Assembly (NCBI GenBank): GCA_024281095.1
Contig: JAMXLJ010000148.1
Span: 1 to 41,492 of the forward strand
From: Acidimicrobiia bacterium
Lineage (GTDB): Bacteria > Actinomycetota > Acidimicrobiia > IMCC26256 > JAMXLJ01
Direction of reading: 5' to 3'
DNA: 41,492 nucleotides
Each line of letters begins with the position of its first letter. Position 1 is the first letter of the stretch. Positions 10,801-18,338 of this stretch are shown here, piece after piece. Under the pieces are notes generated by a model, which was given only the letters and a program-made list of their open reading frames with translations, did no database searches and was not told the DNA's origin. The translations under genes were made by a program, and so were the position numbers.

Positions 10801-12395
10801 TCGGCACGCCCGACGTGTCCGCCGGTGGAATCACCGCGACGTCGTCACTGCAGCTTCCGGGCGATCCGAACGCGCGCGCGTCGTCGGCATTCGACGGGGA
10901 TCCCGCGACGGCGTGGACCACGGGCTTCCAGCACACGGTCGGGCAATGGGTGCAGGCCACGTTGCCCGCGCCGGTGACGTTCGACCATCTCGACCTGCAG
11001 GTCGTCGCCGACGGCCGCCATACGGTGCCGACGCAATTGCGCATCGACGCGGGCGGCCAGAGCCGCGTCGTCACCGTTCCGCCGGTGCAGGACCAGAAGG
11101 CGGAGAACGCGGTCGTGTCGGTGCCGGTGAGGTTCGCACCCCTTACGGGCAAGGACGTCCGGGTCACGATCACCGACATCCGGCGGGTGACGACGATCGA
11201 GTACTACGAGAACCAGCCGACCGAGATGCCGGTCGCCATCGCGGACGTCGGCATCCCCGGTGTGCGACGCGGACCGCTGCCCGCACAAATGCCCGGCGCG
11301 TGTCGCACAGATCTCCTCACGCTCGACGGCTCGCCGCTCGGCGTCCGGGTCACCGGTTCGACGGCCGACGCGACGACGTTGCGGGCGCTCGACGTGTCGC
11401 TGTGCGATCCCGCGCACCCCGACGACCCCGCGCCCGTGATCAACCTCGCGGCGGGAAACCACATCGTGCGTTCCGCACCCGGCGCGGTGACCGGCCTCGA
11501 CGTCGATTCGTTGGTGCTGGGCTCGGATGCCGGCGGCGCGGCGATGGCCCTCGGTTCGCACGGCGCGCTGCCCGGCTCGGTCGTTTCCACGCCGCAGACT
11601 GCATCCTCGGCGACGCCGAGGATCACGGTCACGAAGAACGGCCGTACCGATCTCCGGGTGCACGTCGACGGCGCCACACCGGGCAGCCCGTTCTGGCTGG
11701 TGCTGGGCCAGAGCGTGAACGCAGGATGGAAGGCCACCCTTCCCGGGGCCGGAGTGAAGGGCTCGAGCCTCGTCGATGGCTACGCGAACGGATGGCTGGT
11801 GCATCCCACGTCGGCGAGCTTCGACGTGCCGATGCACTGGACACCGCAACGCGCGGTGTGGGCGTCGTTGCTGATCTCCGCGGCCGTGCTGGTGCTCTGC
11901 ACGGTGCTCGTGCTGGGCGGCATCGTGCTCGCTCGTCGTCGAGCGCGCGCCGGCCTCGGGGCCGCGCACGAAGATGCCGCGCTGCCCGAGGCGGTCGACG
12001 AGCTCGACGGCGTGCCGCGGCTCGTGAACCCGCTCACCGCGTTCGGCGCCCGGCCGCGTACCGCGGTCGCAGTCGGCGCTTCCGTCGTGACGTTCGCGGT
12101 CGGGCTCGTGGTCGCGCGCTGGTGGATCGGCTTGATCGCGGGCGCGCTCGTTGCCGCCGTCGCACTGCGCCCGCGCCTGCGGCCGTTGCTGACGTTCGCC
12201 GCGCCTGCTGCACTCGCGTTCGTCACGCTGTACCTCATGTACAACCAGTACCGGCACCGCTGGGTCAGCGACCTGGCGTGGCCGGCGCGCTACACGCGCC
12301 TCAGCCAGCTCGCGTGGCTCGCGATCGTGCTGCTCGCCGCCGACGCGGTCGTCGAGATCGTCCGCACGCGCTCCCGGAGCCGCAGCAAGGAATGA
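7899..12395 (+). CDS. AftD-like GT-C arabinofuranosyltransferase (DUF3367), copy A
   Basis: A 1498-residue membrane protein. The first roughly 440 residues hold many transmembrane helices with the GT-C acidic signature near the first loop (SADTKTYLYLDPSRLLAR, about residue 50), followed by FPMGPYYWLMHALG. A large extracytoplasmic part contains two F5/8-type (discoidin-like, carbohydrate-binding) modules, recognisable from HALDGDPNTMWLTGE (about 760) and SAFDGDPATAWTTGF (about 1000). The C-terminus returns to the membrane (about 1320 onward). Order and size match actinobacterial AftD, which transfers arabinofuranose from decaprenyl-phospho-arabinose during cell-wall arabinan synthesis. Whether this organism makes a true arabinan is not shown here, so substrate is inferred. 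A close paralogue lies convergently downstream. Confidence 0.88.
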   Translation: MTTTVAKPVARPLSGAAGFPTTRRLRAAGYALLALITYVPLLRTAPGKVSADTKTYLYLDPSRLLARASSMWDPNIGFGTVTHQNIGYLFPMGPYYWLMHALGAPAWVSQRLWLGSILFLAGVGMLYLMRTLHVRGPGVVCAALVFMFTPYLLDFASRLSVILLPWAGLPWMLALVIKALRDERSWRYAAAFAIVVQVVGSVNATALVFAGIAPVLWIIYAVTVAREATWSRALKVAGKVGLLTVLASLWWIAGLSVQSGYGLDILKFTETVQTVSLASSASEVMRGLGYWFFYGIDKLGPWTLASIPYTQHPWLIAISFGIPILAMVSAAVIRWRHRVFFILVMLVGVAVAVGAFPYEQPSVLGRTFKSFAHSSNFGLALRSTSRAVPLIALGVAVLVGVGVNAVFDALSARGLTLQGSAVVALVGMLALLNIWPLWRGTVYGGNLLRDENVPAYWTQAAAALDRRPHDTRVLEIPGADFAAYRWGQTVDPITPGLMDRPYVARELVPWGSAASANLLNALDRRMQEGVLDPAAIAPVARLMSAGDVLYRADLETDRFDLVRARPLWLLLTKPVPPGLDAPTGYGNGLGRPLTFKQIDPIALALPAGMGDPPPVSVFPVPDAQPIVHARAASAPLVMSGDGEGVVDVASGGALGNSVILYSGSYAGDPKALKAQVDQPGALLVVTDSNRKRGERWSGVKWNMGATERADETPLTTDEKDNRLVVFPAAGTDAYTVIQTPGVHVSTSSYGNPDTYEPEMRGDHALDGDPNTMWLTGERNRVIGERIRIDLDTPVTTDHVNLVQPLVGVMNRYITKMTVTFDGGNARTIGLGRSSRAAAGQTVTFPKRTFHRIEFTIAGTNVGNKVYAPYDNGVGLAEIRLRDDHPGAQDVRSDEIVRMPTDLVSAAGASAAGHPLVFSMSRSRTVVVRSADEPTVVREFSVPDARAFGVRGTARMNATVPGALMDSLLGTPDVSAGGITATSSLQLPGDPNARASSAFDGDPATAWTTGFQHTVGQWVQATLPAPVTFDHLDLQVVADGRHTVPTQLRIDAGGQSRVVTVPPVQDQKAENAVVSVPVRFAPLTGKDVRVTITDIRRVTTIEYYENQPTEMPVAIADVGIPGVRRGPLPAQMPGACRTDLLTLDGSPLGVRVTGSTADATTLRALDVSLCDPAHPDDPAPVINLAAGNHIVRSAPGAVTGLDVDSLVLGSDAGGAAMALGSHGALPGSVVSTPQTASSATPRITVTKNGRTDLRVHVDGATPGSPFWLVLGQSVNAGWKATLPGAGVKGSSLVDGYANGWLVHPTSASFDVPMHWTPQRAVWASLLISAAVLVLCTVLVLGGIVLARRRARAGLGAAHEDAALPEAVDELDGVPRLVNPLTAFGARPRTAVAVGASVVTFAVGLVVARWWIGLIAGALVAAVALRPRLRPLLTFAAPAALAFVTLYLMYNQYRHRWVSDLAWPARYTRLSQLAWLAIVLLAADAVVEIVRTRSRSRSKE

Positions 12396-12398
12396 ATC

Positions 12399-12444
12399 AC
12401 TTGGGACGTTCAGCCCCGTTCCGATCGGCGCGAGTGTCCCGACT
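12399..12444. repeat. Inverted repeat element, copy 2, between convergent genes
   Basis: ACTTGGGAC (12399-12407) faces GTCCCGACT (12436-12444); pairing is 8 of 9 positions including one G-T. It fills most of the 60-base gap between the two convergent AftD-like genes, a place where a bidirectional terminator is expected. It is less perfect than copies 1 and 3. Confidence 0.5.
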
Positions 12445-12455
12445 GATGGAGTGGC

Positions 12456-15400
12456 TCAGGCGTCGCGGCGGCGTTCGAGGAACATTCCGCACGCGAGATC
12501 GACGGCGAGCAATGCCAGCGTGAGCCACGCGAGATCAGGGGCATGCGCGAGACGGCTCGCGACGAGCGCGACCGGCGCGCCGAGTGTCACCAGCCATCGG
12601 GCGCGCGGCACACGCGCGACCAAGGCGGCCGCCGCCGCGGCGACGATCCCGATCCACAGCCGCGAGAACGCGAAGGTCACCAGCCCGAGTGCGCCCGCGA
12701 GCGCCACCGTCGAGGTCCACGACGGCACACCGGCACTGATGAACCACAGCGGCGACGTCGAGACGGGCCTGTCGGCGAGCGCGGGTTGTGCCGGGCTCGC
12801 GGCCGCCAGGCGCCGGCGCCGGGTCGCGTTCACGACGATGCCGATGCACACCGCCACCGCGAGTGCGCTCAGGCCGAAGGCGATCCACACCTGGCGTTGT
12901 GGCGTCCACCGCAGGTGCAGGGTCATCGTGCCCGCGCTCCGGGGCCGGATCAGCCAGCCGTTCGCGTAGCCGTCGACGAGCTGCTGCGGCCCTACTGAAC
13001 CGCCGGTACCGCCGGCAACGCCGGCCTTCCAACCCTTGCTCGAGCTCTGGCCCAGCACCAACCAGAACGGTGAACCGTCCGTGCGCACGTTGACGTCGAC
13101 GGCCGTCGCATGGTTCGCAGTGACACGCACGGACGCGCCGGACGTCTGCAGCGGCGCGCCGAGCGGCGCGATCGCGGCCGGACCGCCGGTGCGGTCCGAC
13201 GAGAGCACGACCCGGTCGACGTCGACCGCGGTGGACAGGCCGACCGCCGACTGCAGGGTGTGACTGCCCGCGGACAAGCGCAGCGGCGGCGAGCACGACA
13301 CCACGCCGAGCCCCGTGCGGGCATCCGCGGCCGTACCGGTGAGGCGTACCGACATCGGTGCGCCGTCGACCCGCACCAGGTCGCTTCGGCATGCGCCCGA
13401 CAGCTCGGACGGCGCCGCGGGGCGCGGCACGCCGGGCACGCCGGCCTCCGCGATCGACACGGGCAGCGTCGCGGCGGGGCCGGGGTCGCCCGGGATCGCG
13501 GTGACACGCCGGACCTTCTCGATCCTGATCCGCACGTGACGCGCGGTCAGCGACGGGAACGACAGGTGCACGGTCTGCGTCGCGCCTTCGTGGGTGCCGT
13601 CCGCGATCGGCGGGACGTCGACGTCGCGTTGCTCGCCGGTGTCAGTCAGAAGGCGGAGCCGCGTCGGCACGGAATGCCGGCCGTCGGCGACCACGGTGAG
13701 GTCCTCGTGGTCGACCGTGATCGGCGCCGGCAGGGTGAGATCGAGGAACTGTCCCTCCTGCGGGCCGAGCGGCGCCGTCCACGCCGTCGCCGGATCACCG
13801 TCGAACGCGCGCGAAGCTCGCGCGTCGACGTCGCCCGTGAGATAACCCGAGGCCGCGTAGCCCACGCCCGGAGCCGTGGTTCCGAGCAGCTCGTCGATCT
13901 GCACGTCGGATGCACGTGCGTCGACGCGTGCCGTGCCGGTCAGCGCGAACGTGCGCGTGTCGGGAAGGACGAACCTGCGGTCGAGCGCGAGCTCCTCGTC
14001 CTGCTTGCCCGCGACACCGGGGTCGAAGCGCAGACGTGTGAGCACGACGTCGAGACGATGGCCCGAGGCGAGTCCACCCGTTCGCTGCGCGAAGTCGACC
14101 GGCAACCGAACGGTCTCGCTCACGTGGACATCGCCGAGGCGCACCTCCGCGAAACCGACCGCGTTCACGTGCTCGGGGTCGGGAACCGGGTTGGTGCGCA
14201 GCAGCGTGATCCGGAGCTTCTTCACCGTGCGTTCGGGGAACCGCACGACCTGACCGGCGGGATCGAATGACTCGGGGCCGAGGTCGACCGTCACGGGACT
14301 TCCATGGTCGAACGAGAGGCGCACCCTCGTGAGGTACCGGTCGCGCGGCCCGTCCTGCGGTTGCACGAGTGTCACCTGGTTCGTGCGGACCGGTTGGTCC
14401 GTACGCAACGTGATGCTCTGACCGCGGGGATCGGCGCCGCCGACGCGCCACGACGTCCGGGGATCACCATCGAATGCGTGCACCGCGCGGTCTTCGGGGC
14501 GCGGCGCGCCGCCGTCGCCCGTCGCGTCGACGCGGCCACCGATCTGTTCGACCACCGACCCGCTCGCGTCGGTGGAGCCCGGGAACGGATCGAGACGGAA
14601 GTCGTAGTGGTTCGGGTCGGGCAGCGTCTGCCCGGCGCGTTCCGTCGCGCCCTTCGTCGAGATGATCTGATAGAACCAGTTCTCGATGCGTCGCCGATTC
14701 GAATCGGTGAGCACGAGGTCGGCACCGTTGTCGAGCGCCTGACGAAGCTGCGTGCCGTCGAGCGCGGCGAGCTCCAGCACTTGGGCGTCACCGTCGAGCA
14801 GTCCTGCCGCGGTGCTGTCGACGATGCCCTCGCCGTCGCCCGCGAGCACCACGGGCTGACGCAGAGGCGCGGTGTGCACGATCGGGACCGCGCCCTGCAC
14901 CTGGAAGAGGGCGACGGGTGGCGGGTTCGGCGCGTTGTCGGGGGTGCGCAGCGCGACTTCGTCGACGAGCGGTGGTGAGGACACGTTCGGCGCCGGCGGC
15001 CCGAAGCCTTGTGGCGGGCTCAGGCCGGGCGGGACCGGCTGCGTCAGCTCCGCCCACAACGCGCGCGGTCTCGGCATCTCGAAGCGCTCGTACTGCATGT
15101 CGGATCGGAGCGCGATCGTGCCGATCCCGAACAGACGCGCCATCGGCGCGAGCGAGGCGGGCTCGAACGTCCCTTCCTGGATTCGATGGTCGATCGCGTC
15201 GAGGAGGTTGACCGACTGCGGCGAGCCGTACGGGAGCACCTCGCGCGCGACATACGGACGGTCGATCAGCCCGGGCGTGATCGGCTCGATGGCGTTCCCC
15301 CACCGGTATGCGGCGAAGTTCGCCCCCGGGATCTCGAGGACACGCGTCGCGTTGCCGCCGCGCTGCATCGCCGCCGCCGCGTCGAGCCAGTACCCCGGCA

Positions 15401-16709
15401 GCTGCTCGGGCCGCAGCACCTGCTTCGACAGGAAGCCACCGCCCTCCCACACCGGCGACAGCGCGGCGAATGCGATCGCGCCGACCATCACCGCGGCCGT
15501 TGCTTCGTGACGACGGATGCGGATCGATCCCACGGCGGCCGCGAGCAGACCCGCGAGGCCGAGCACGATCACGGGGTGGACGCGTGAGGTGTTGCGCAGC
15601 GCCAAGCCGAGCGACGAGTCGGTGGCGAAGCGCTTCCACAACGCGCCGTACGGGCTCGAATCGTCGTACGGCCATGCGCCCACACCGATGAGCGTGCCGG
15701 TGATGACGAGCAACACGAAGTAGGCGCGGTAGCGCCAGCGCATGATCGCCGCAGCGACGAGCGCGGCAACAGGCACGAGGTAGCTGAACGAGACGGCGAA
15801 CCAGTGGTTGTTGACGTACGCGCGGGCCTGGTCGACGGTGTACCCCAGCCGGTCGGTGCCGTAGAAGAACCAATCGCCGAGCCCGCGGAGCAGGTCGCCG
15901 GGCGACGAGGACTTCGACACCGTGCGGACGTTCTCGGTGAGCTGCAGGACGGGCAGGCCGTACGCGCCCTGCAGGCGGAGCCCGACGGCCCACCACAACG
16001 ACACGCCGATACTGAGCGCGCCGATCCGTGCGGCCGCGCCCGCGGCCGCACGCGCCGCGGCCCGGCCCTGTACGGCTTCCAGCACCAACCAGAGAATGGG
16101 TGCGACGCCCGCGAGGAGCAATGCAGACGCGTTCACGCCGCCCACCGCGAGGACGATCAACGCGAACAGCGCCGGATCGCGCCAGCCGCCGCGACGGGTG
16201 GCACGGACCGTGAGGCCCACGAGCCATGGGAGCGCGGCCCACGGCAGCAGCAGCACGGAGATCCGGGCCGTGAACGAGAGCTGATGCGGCGTGAGCATGT
16301 ACACGAGCGCACCCGCGAGCGCGCCGGCCCGCCCGGTTCCCAGCATGCGGAAGAGCCAGCGTGCCCCGAGCGCCGCGGCCAGCGAGATGGTCCCGAGCCA
16401 GATGCGTTGGGCGATCCAGATCGGAACGCCGACACGGTCCATCAGCCAGTAGTACGGCCCCATCGGGAACAGGTAGCCGATCTGCTGGTGGGGCACGGTG
16501 CCGGCGCCCACGTGCGGGTCCCACATGAACAGCGCGCGGGCGAGGAAGCGCCCCGGGTCGGTGTAGAGGTACTGCTTCGTGTCGCTGCTGACGAGATGAC
16601 GCGCCGACAAGAAGAACGGGACGTAGGCGACGAGCGCGAGCCCGACGACCTCGAGCACGCCCGCGCGCGATCGTTCGTGTCGCGCGGAGGGCGCGATGGT
16701 GCGCATCAT
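12456..16709 (-). CDS. AftD-like GT-C arabinofuranosyltransferase (DUF3367), copy B
   Basis: A 1417-residue paralogue of copy A, in convergent orientation. The N-terminal GT-C region contains SSDTKQYLYTDPGRFLAR and FPMGPYYWLMDRVG, aligned residue by residue with copy A. Two F5/8-type modules follow (HAFDGDPRTSWRVGG, about 745; RAFDGDPATAWTAPL, about 970), then the segment GSPFWLVLGQSSSKGWKAG and a C-terminal membrane bundle starting near residue 1275. The start at 16709 is chosen because TAGCAT lies 10 bases upstream; a longer frame to 16745 would place the -10 box inside the gene. Expected role: transfer of arabinofuranose or a similar lipid-linked sugar outside the membrane. The pair may act on different branch positions. 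Confidence 0.88.
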   Translation of the reverse strand: MMRTIAPSARHERSRAGVLEVVGLALVAYVPFFLSARHLVSSDTKQYLYTDPGRFLARALFMWDPHVGAGTVPHQQIGYLFPMGPYYWLMDRVGVPIWIAQRIWLGTISLAAALGARWLFRMLGTGRAGALAGALVYMLTPHQLSFTARISVLLLPWAALPWLVGLTVRATRRGGWRDPALFALIVLAVGGVNASALLLAGVAPILWLVLEAVQGRAAARAAAGAAARIGALSIGVSLWWAVGLRLQGAYGLPVLQLTENVRTVSKSSSPGDLLRGLGDWFFYGTDRLGYTVDQARAYVNNHWFAVSFSYLVPVAALVAAAIMRWRYRAYFVLLVITGTLIGVGAWPYDDSSPYGALWKRFATDSSLGLALRNTSRVHPVIVLGLAGLLAAAVGSIRIRRHEATAAVMVGAIAFAALSPVWEGGGFLSKQVLRPEQLPGYWLDAAAAMQRGGNATRVLEIPGANFAAYRWGNAIEPITPGLIDRPYVAREVLPYGSPQSVNLLDAIDHRIQEGTFEPASLAPMARLFGIGTIALRSDMQYERFEMPRPRALWAELTQPVPPGLSPPQGFGPPAPNVSSPPLVDEVALRTPDNAPNPPPVALFQVQGAVPIVHTAPLRQPVVLAGDGEGIVDSTAAGLLDGDAQVLELAALDGTQLRQALDNGADLVLTDSNRRRIENWFYQIISTKGATERAGQTLPDPNHYDFRLDPFPGSTDASGSVVEQIGGRVDATGDGGAPRPEDRAVHAFDGDPRTSWRVGGADPRGQSITLRTDQPVRTNQVTLVQPQDGPRDRYLTRVRLSFDHGSPVTVDLGPESFDPAGQVVRFPERTVKKLRITLLRTNPVPDPEHVNAVGFAEVRLGDVHVSETVRLPVDFAQRTGGLASGHRLDVVLTRLRFDPGVAGKQDEELALDRRFVLPDTRTFALTGTARVDARASDVQIDELLGTTAPGVGYAASGYLTGDVDARASRAFDGDPATAWTAPLGPQEGQFLDLTLPAPITVDHEDLTVVADGRHSVPTRLRLLTDTGEQRDVDVPPIADGTHEGATQTVHLSFPSLTARHVRIRIEKVRRVTAIPGDPGPAATLPVSIAEAGVPGVPRPAAPSELSGACRSDLVRVDGAPMSVRLTGTAADARTGLGVVSCSPPLRLSAGSHTLQSAVGLSTAVDVDRVVLSSDRTGGPAAIAPLGAPLQTSGASVRVTANHATAVDVNVRTDGSPFWLVLGQSSSKGWKAGVAGGTGGSVGPQQLVDGYANGWLIRPRSAGTMTLHLRWTPQRQVWIAFGLSALAVAVCIGIVVNATRRRRLAAASPAQPALADRPVSTSPLWFISAGVPSWTSTVALAGALGLVTFAFSRLWIGIVAAAAAALVARVPRARWLVTLGAPVALVASRLAHAPDLAWLTLALLAVDLACGMFLERRRDA

Positions 16710-16719
16710 TCGGTGCCGA

Positions 16720-16725
16720 ATGCTA
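16720..16725 (-). promoter_or_regulatory. -10 box TAGCAT of the second AftD-like gene
   Basis: On the minus strand TAGCAT ends 10 bases before ATG 16709. It is the same hexamer as that of the paralogue at 7884-7889, implying shared promoter design and a very short or absent leader. Confidence 0.5.
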
Positions 16726-16827
16726 CTGCCGCCTCTGCCCCGCACCGCGGTCGGCGACGCGCCGTCGCGCGGCCACGGGCCGCGAGCGGAGCCGCCGGAG
16801 GTCCACCAGCGCGCGGCTCCCGCTGAC

Positions 16828-16833
16828 TACGTT
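16828..16833 (+). promoter_or_regulatory. Possible -10 box (TACGTT) of the methyltransferase gene
   Basis: TACGTT lies 12 bases before the GTG at 16846 in the 136-base divergent region between copy B and the methyltransferase gene. It supports 16846 over the longer open frame beginning at 16696, which would overlap the divergent gene. Confidence 0.4.
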
Positions 16834-16845
16834 GGCCGCCACAGG

Positions 16846-18156
16846 GTGCCGCTCGTGCATTTGCACCGTGGCACGCGTCCGCACGAACCCGGGGATGACT
16901 TGAGCACCCGCGACGCCATCGTGCAGAAGCTGACCATTCTCGACGAGGCTCACCAGAGCCTCCTCGGCCACGGCATCGACCCCGATCGGCGCTCGGAGCT
17001 CCACGACGCGCTCGACCGCGGTGCCACGCTCGGTGAGCTGCTGATGGCGCTCGTGGCGTCCGACGAGTACGTCGAGCAGCTCGTGAGCGAGCTCGTGGAC
17101 GAACGGACGTCCGACGCCGAGTTCGTCGAGGAGGCGTACCGGGTGGCGTTGCGTCGCGACCCGGACCGCGACGGCCGGCGCGCGTTCCTCGACGCACTGG
17201 GTCTCGGTGCATCCCGGTGCGACGTCGTACGGAGCTTGGTGCGTTCCGACGAGCACGTGAATCGGGTCGTCGCCGGCGCCTACCGGCTGCCAAACCTCCG
17301 CGCGTTGCGTCCCGACCGGTACCGCAGCCTCGTGACGGAGACCGGCGCTCGCGAACAGTTCTTCCGCATCGAAGACGACGAGGACTTCGACTGGCTCGAG
17401 TCGTCGATCCTTGCGAACGACTACTACGACCGCCCCGGCGTTTGGGGCTTCTCACTCGACGAGGACAAGCGCGCGATGGCGGGCATGCTCGCCAACTTCG
17501 AGCCCCGGCGGGCGCTGGAGCTGGGCTGCGCGAGCGGCCCCGTGCTCCAGGCGCTTGCCGACCTTGGTTTCGAGGCGGAAGGAATCGAGATCAGCCGCGG
17601 CGCGATCGAGCGGGCCGTGCCCGAAGTGCGACCGCGCATTCACCAGGGCGACATCCTCGACCTCGAAGCCGAGGCGAGATACGACCTCGTGTTCGGCCTC
17701 GACATCTTCGAGCACCTGAACCCGAACCGACTCGACACGTATCTCGAACGGATCGAGAGCATCCTGGCCCCGCACGGCTTCGTCTTCGTCAACGTGCCGA
17801 CGTACGGGCACGACCCGGTGTTCGGAACGGTGTTCGATCCATTCGTCCCGGAGTGGCGCGAAGCTTCCGAGCGCGGTGAGCGGTTCTCGTTGCTGCAGGT
17901 CGACGACGACGGCTACCCGATGCACGGTCACCTGATCTGGGCGCCGCCGGAATGGTGGCTGCGGCGGTTCGCGACGCACGGCCTCTACCGCGACGTGGCC
18001 GTCGAGAGCGCGCTCCACGACGCGTACGACGAGTTCTTCGGGCCGCGCTACCCGGCCCGGCTGGCCTTCTTCGTGTTGACCCGCCAGCCGCTCGGCGCGG
18101 CGAGCCGGCAGGTCGTCGAGCGTGTCCGCGCCTCTCGCGCCGTCGCCGGTCGGTAG
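16846..18156 (+). CDS. DUF4214-like domain fused to SAM-dependent methyltransferase
   Basis: A 436-residue soluble protein with two parts. Residues about 20-150 are helical and include FVEEAYRVALRRDPDRDGRRAFLDAL, followed by SRCDVVRSLVRSDEHV, the pattern of the DUF4214 module found in glycan-related and surface proteins. Residues about 215-400 form a class I methyltransferase: motif I ALELGCASGPVLQAL, then EGIEISRGAIERA, then DLVFGLDIFEHLNP at motif IV. In between is a hydrophilic linker (LESSILANDYYDRPGVWGF). It probably methylates a sugar or lipid-linked glycan precursor in the cytoplasm, given its neighbours. The GTG start at 16846 is chosen from the -10 box; TTG 16900 is an alternative. 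The glycan substrate is inferred. Confidence 0.75.
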   Translation: MPLVHLHRGTRPHEPGDDLSTRDAIVQKLTILDEAHQSLLGHGIDPDRRSELHDALDRGATLGELLMALVASDEYVEQLVSELVDERTSDAEFVEEAYRVALRRDPDRDGRRAFLDALGLGASRCDVVRSLVRSDEHVNRVVAGAYRLPNLRALRPDRYRSLVTETGAREQFFRIEDDEDFDWLESSILANDYYDRPGVWGFSLDEDKRAMAGMLANFEPRRALELGCASGPVLQALADLGFEAEGIEISRGAIERAVPEVRPRIHQGDILDLEAEARYDLVFGLDIFEHLNPNRLDTYLERIESILAPHGFVFVNVPTYGHDPVFGTVFDPFVPEWREASERGERFSLLQVDDDGYPMHGHLIWAPPEWWLRRFATHGLYRDVAVESALHDAYDEFFGPRYPARLAFFVLTRQPLGAASRQVVERVRASRAVAGR

Positions 18157-18273
18157 CCCGCCGATCGGACCCGCCCCCACGACTTCGTGCGCGTGGGCAC
18201 GGTGCGTGAGCAGCGGTGGCGGGAGAACGCACCACCGTGGCCTGCTGTGCCCGGGGCGGTGCACCCCGACGGG

Positions 18274-18279
18274 TAGGTT
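18274..18279 (+). promoter_or_regulatory. Possible -10 box (TAGGTT) of the glycosyltransferase gene
   Basis: TAGGTT is followed by a leader of about 55 bases to GTG 18339. The 182-base gap before this gene also holds a small stem CGGTGG/CCACCG (near 18215-18238) of unknown function, and nothing else that I recognise. Confidence 0.35.
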
Positions 18280-18338
18280 TGGGGCGGTGATCAGGCGGTG
18301 ATCGGGGCAGAGTTGCAGCTCGTCGCGAGGGTGCAGCG

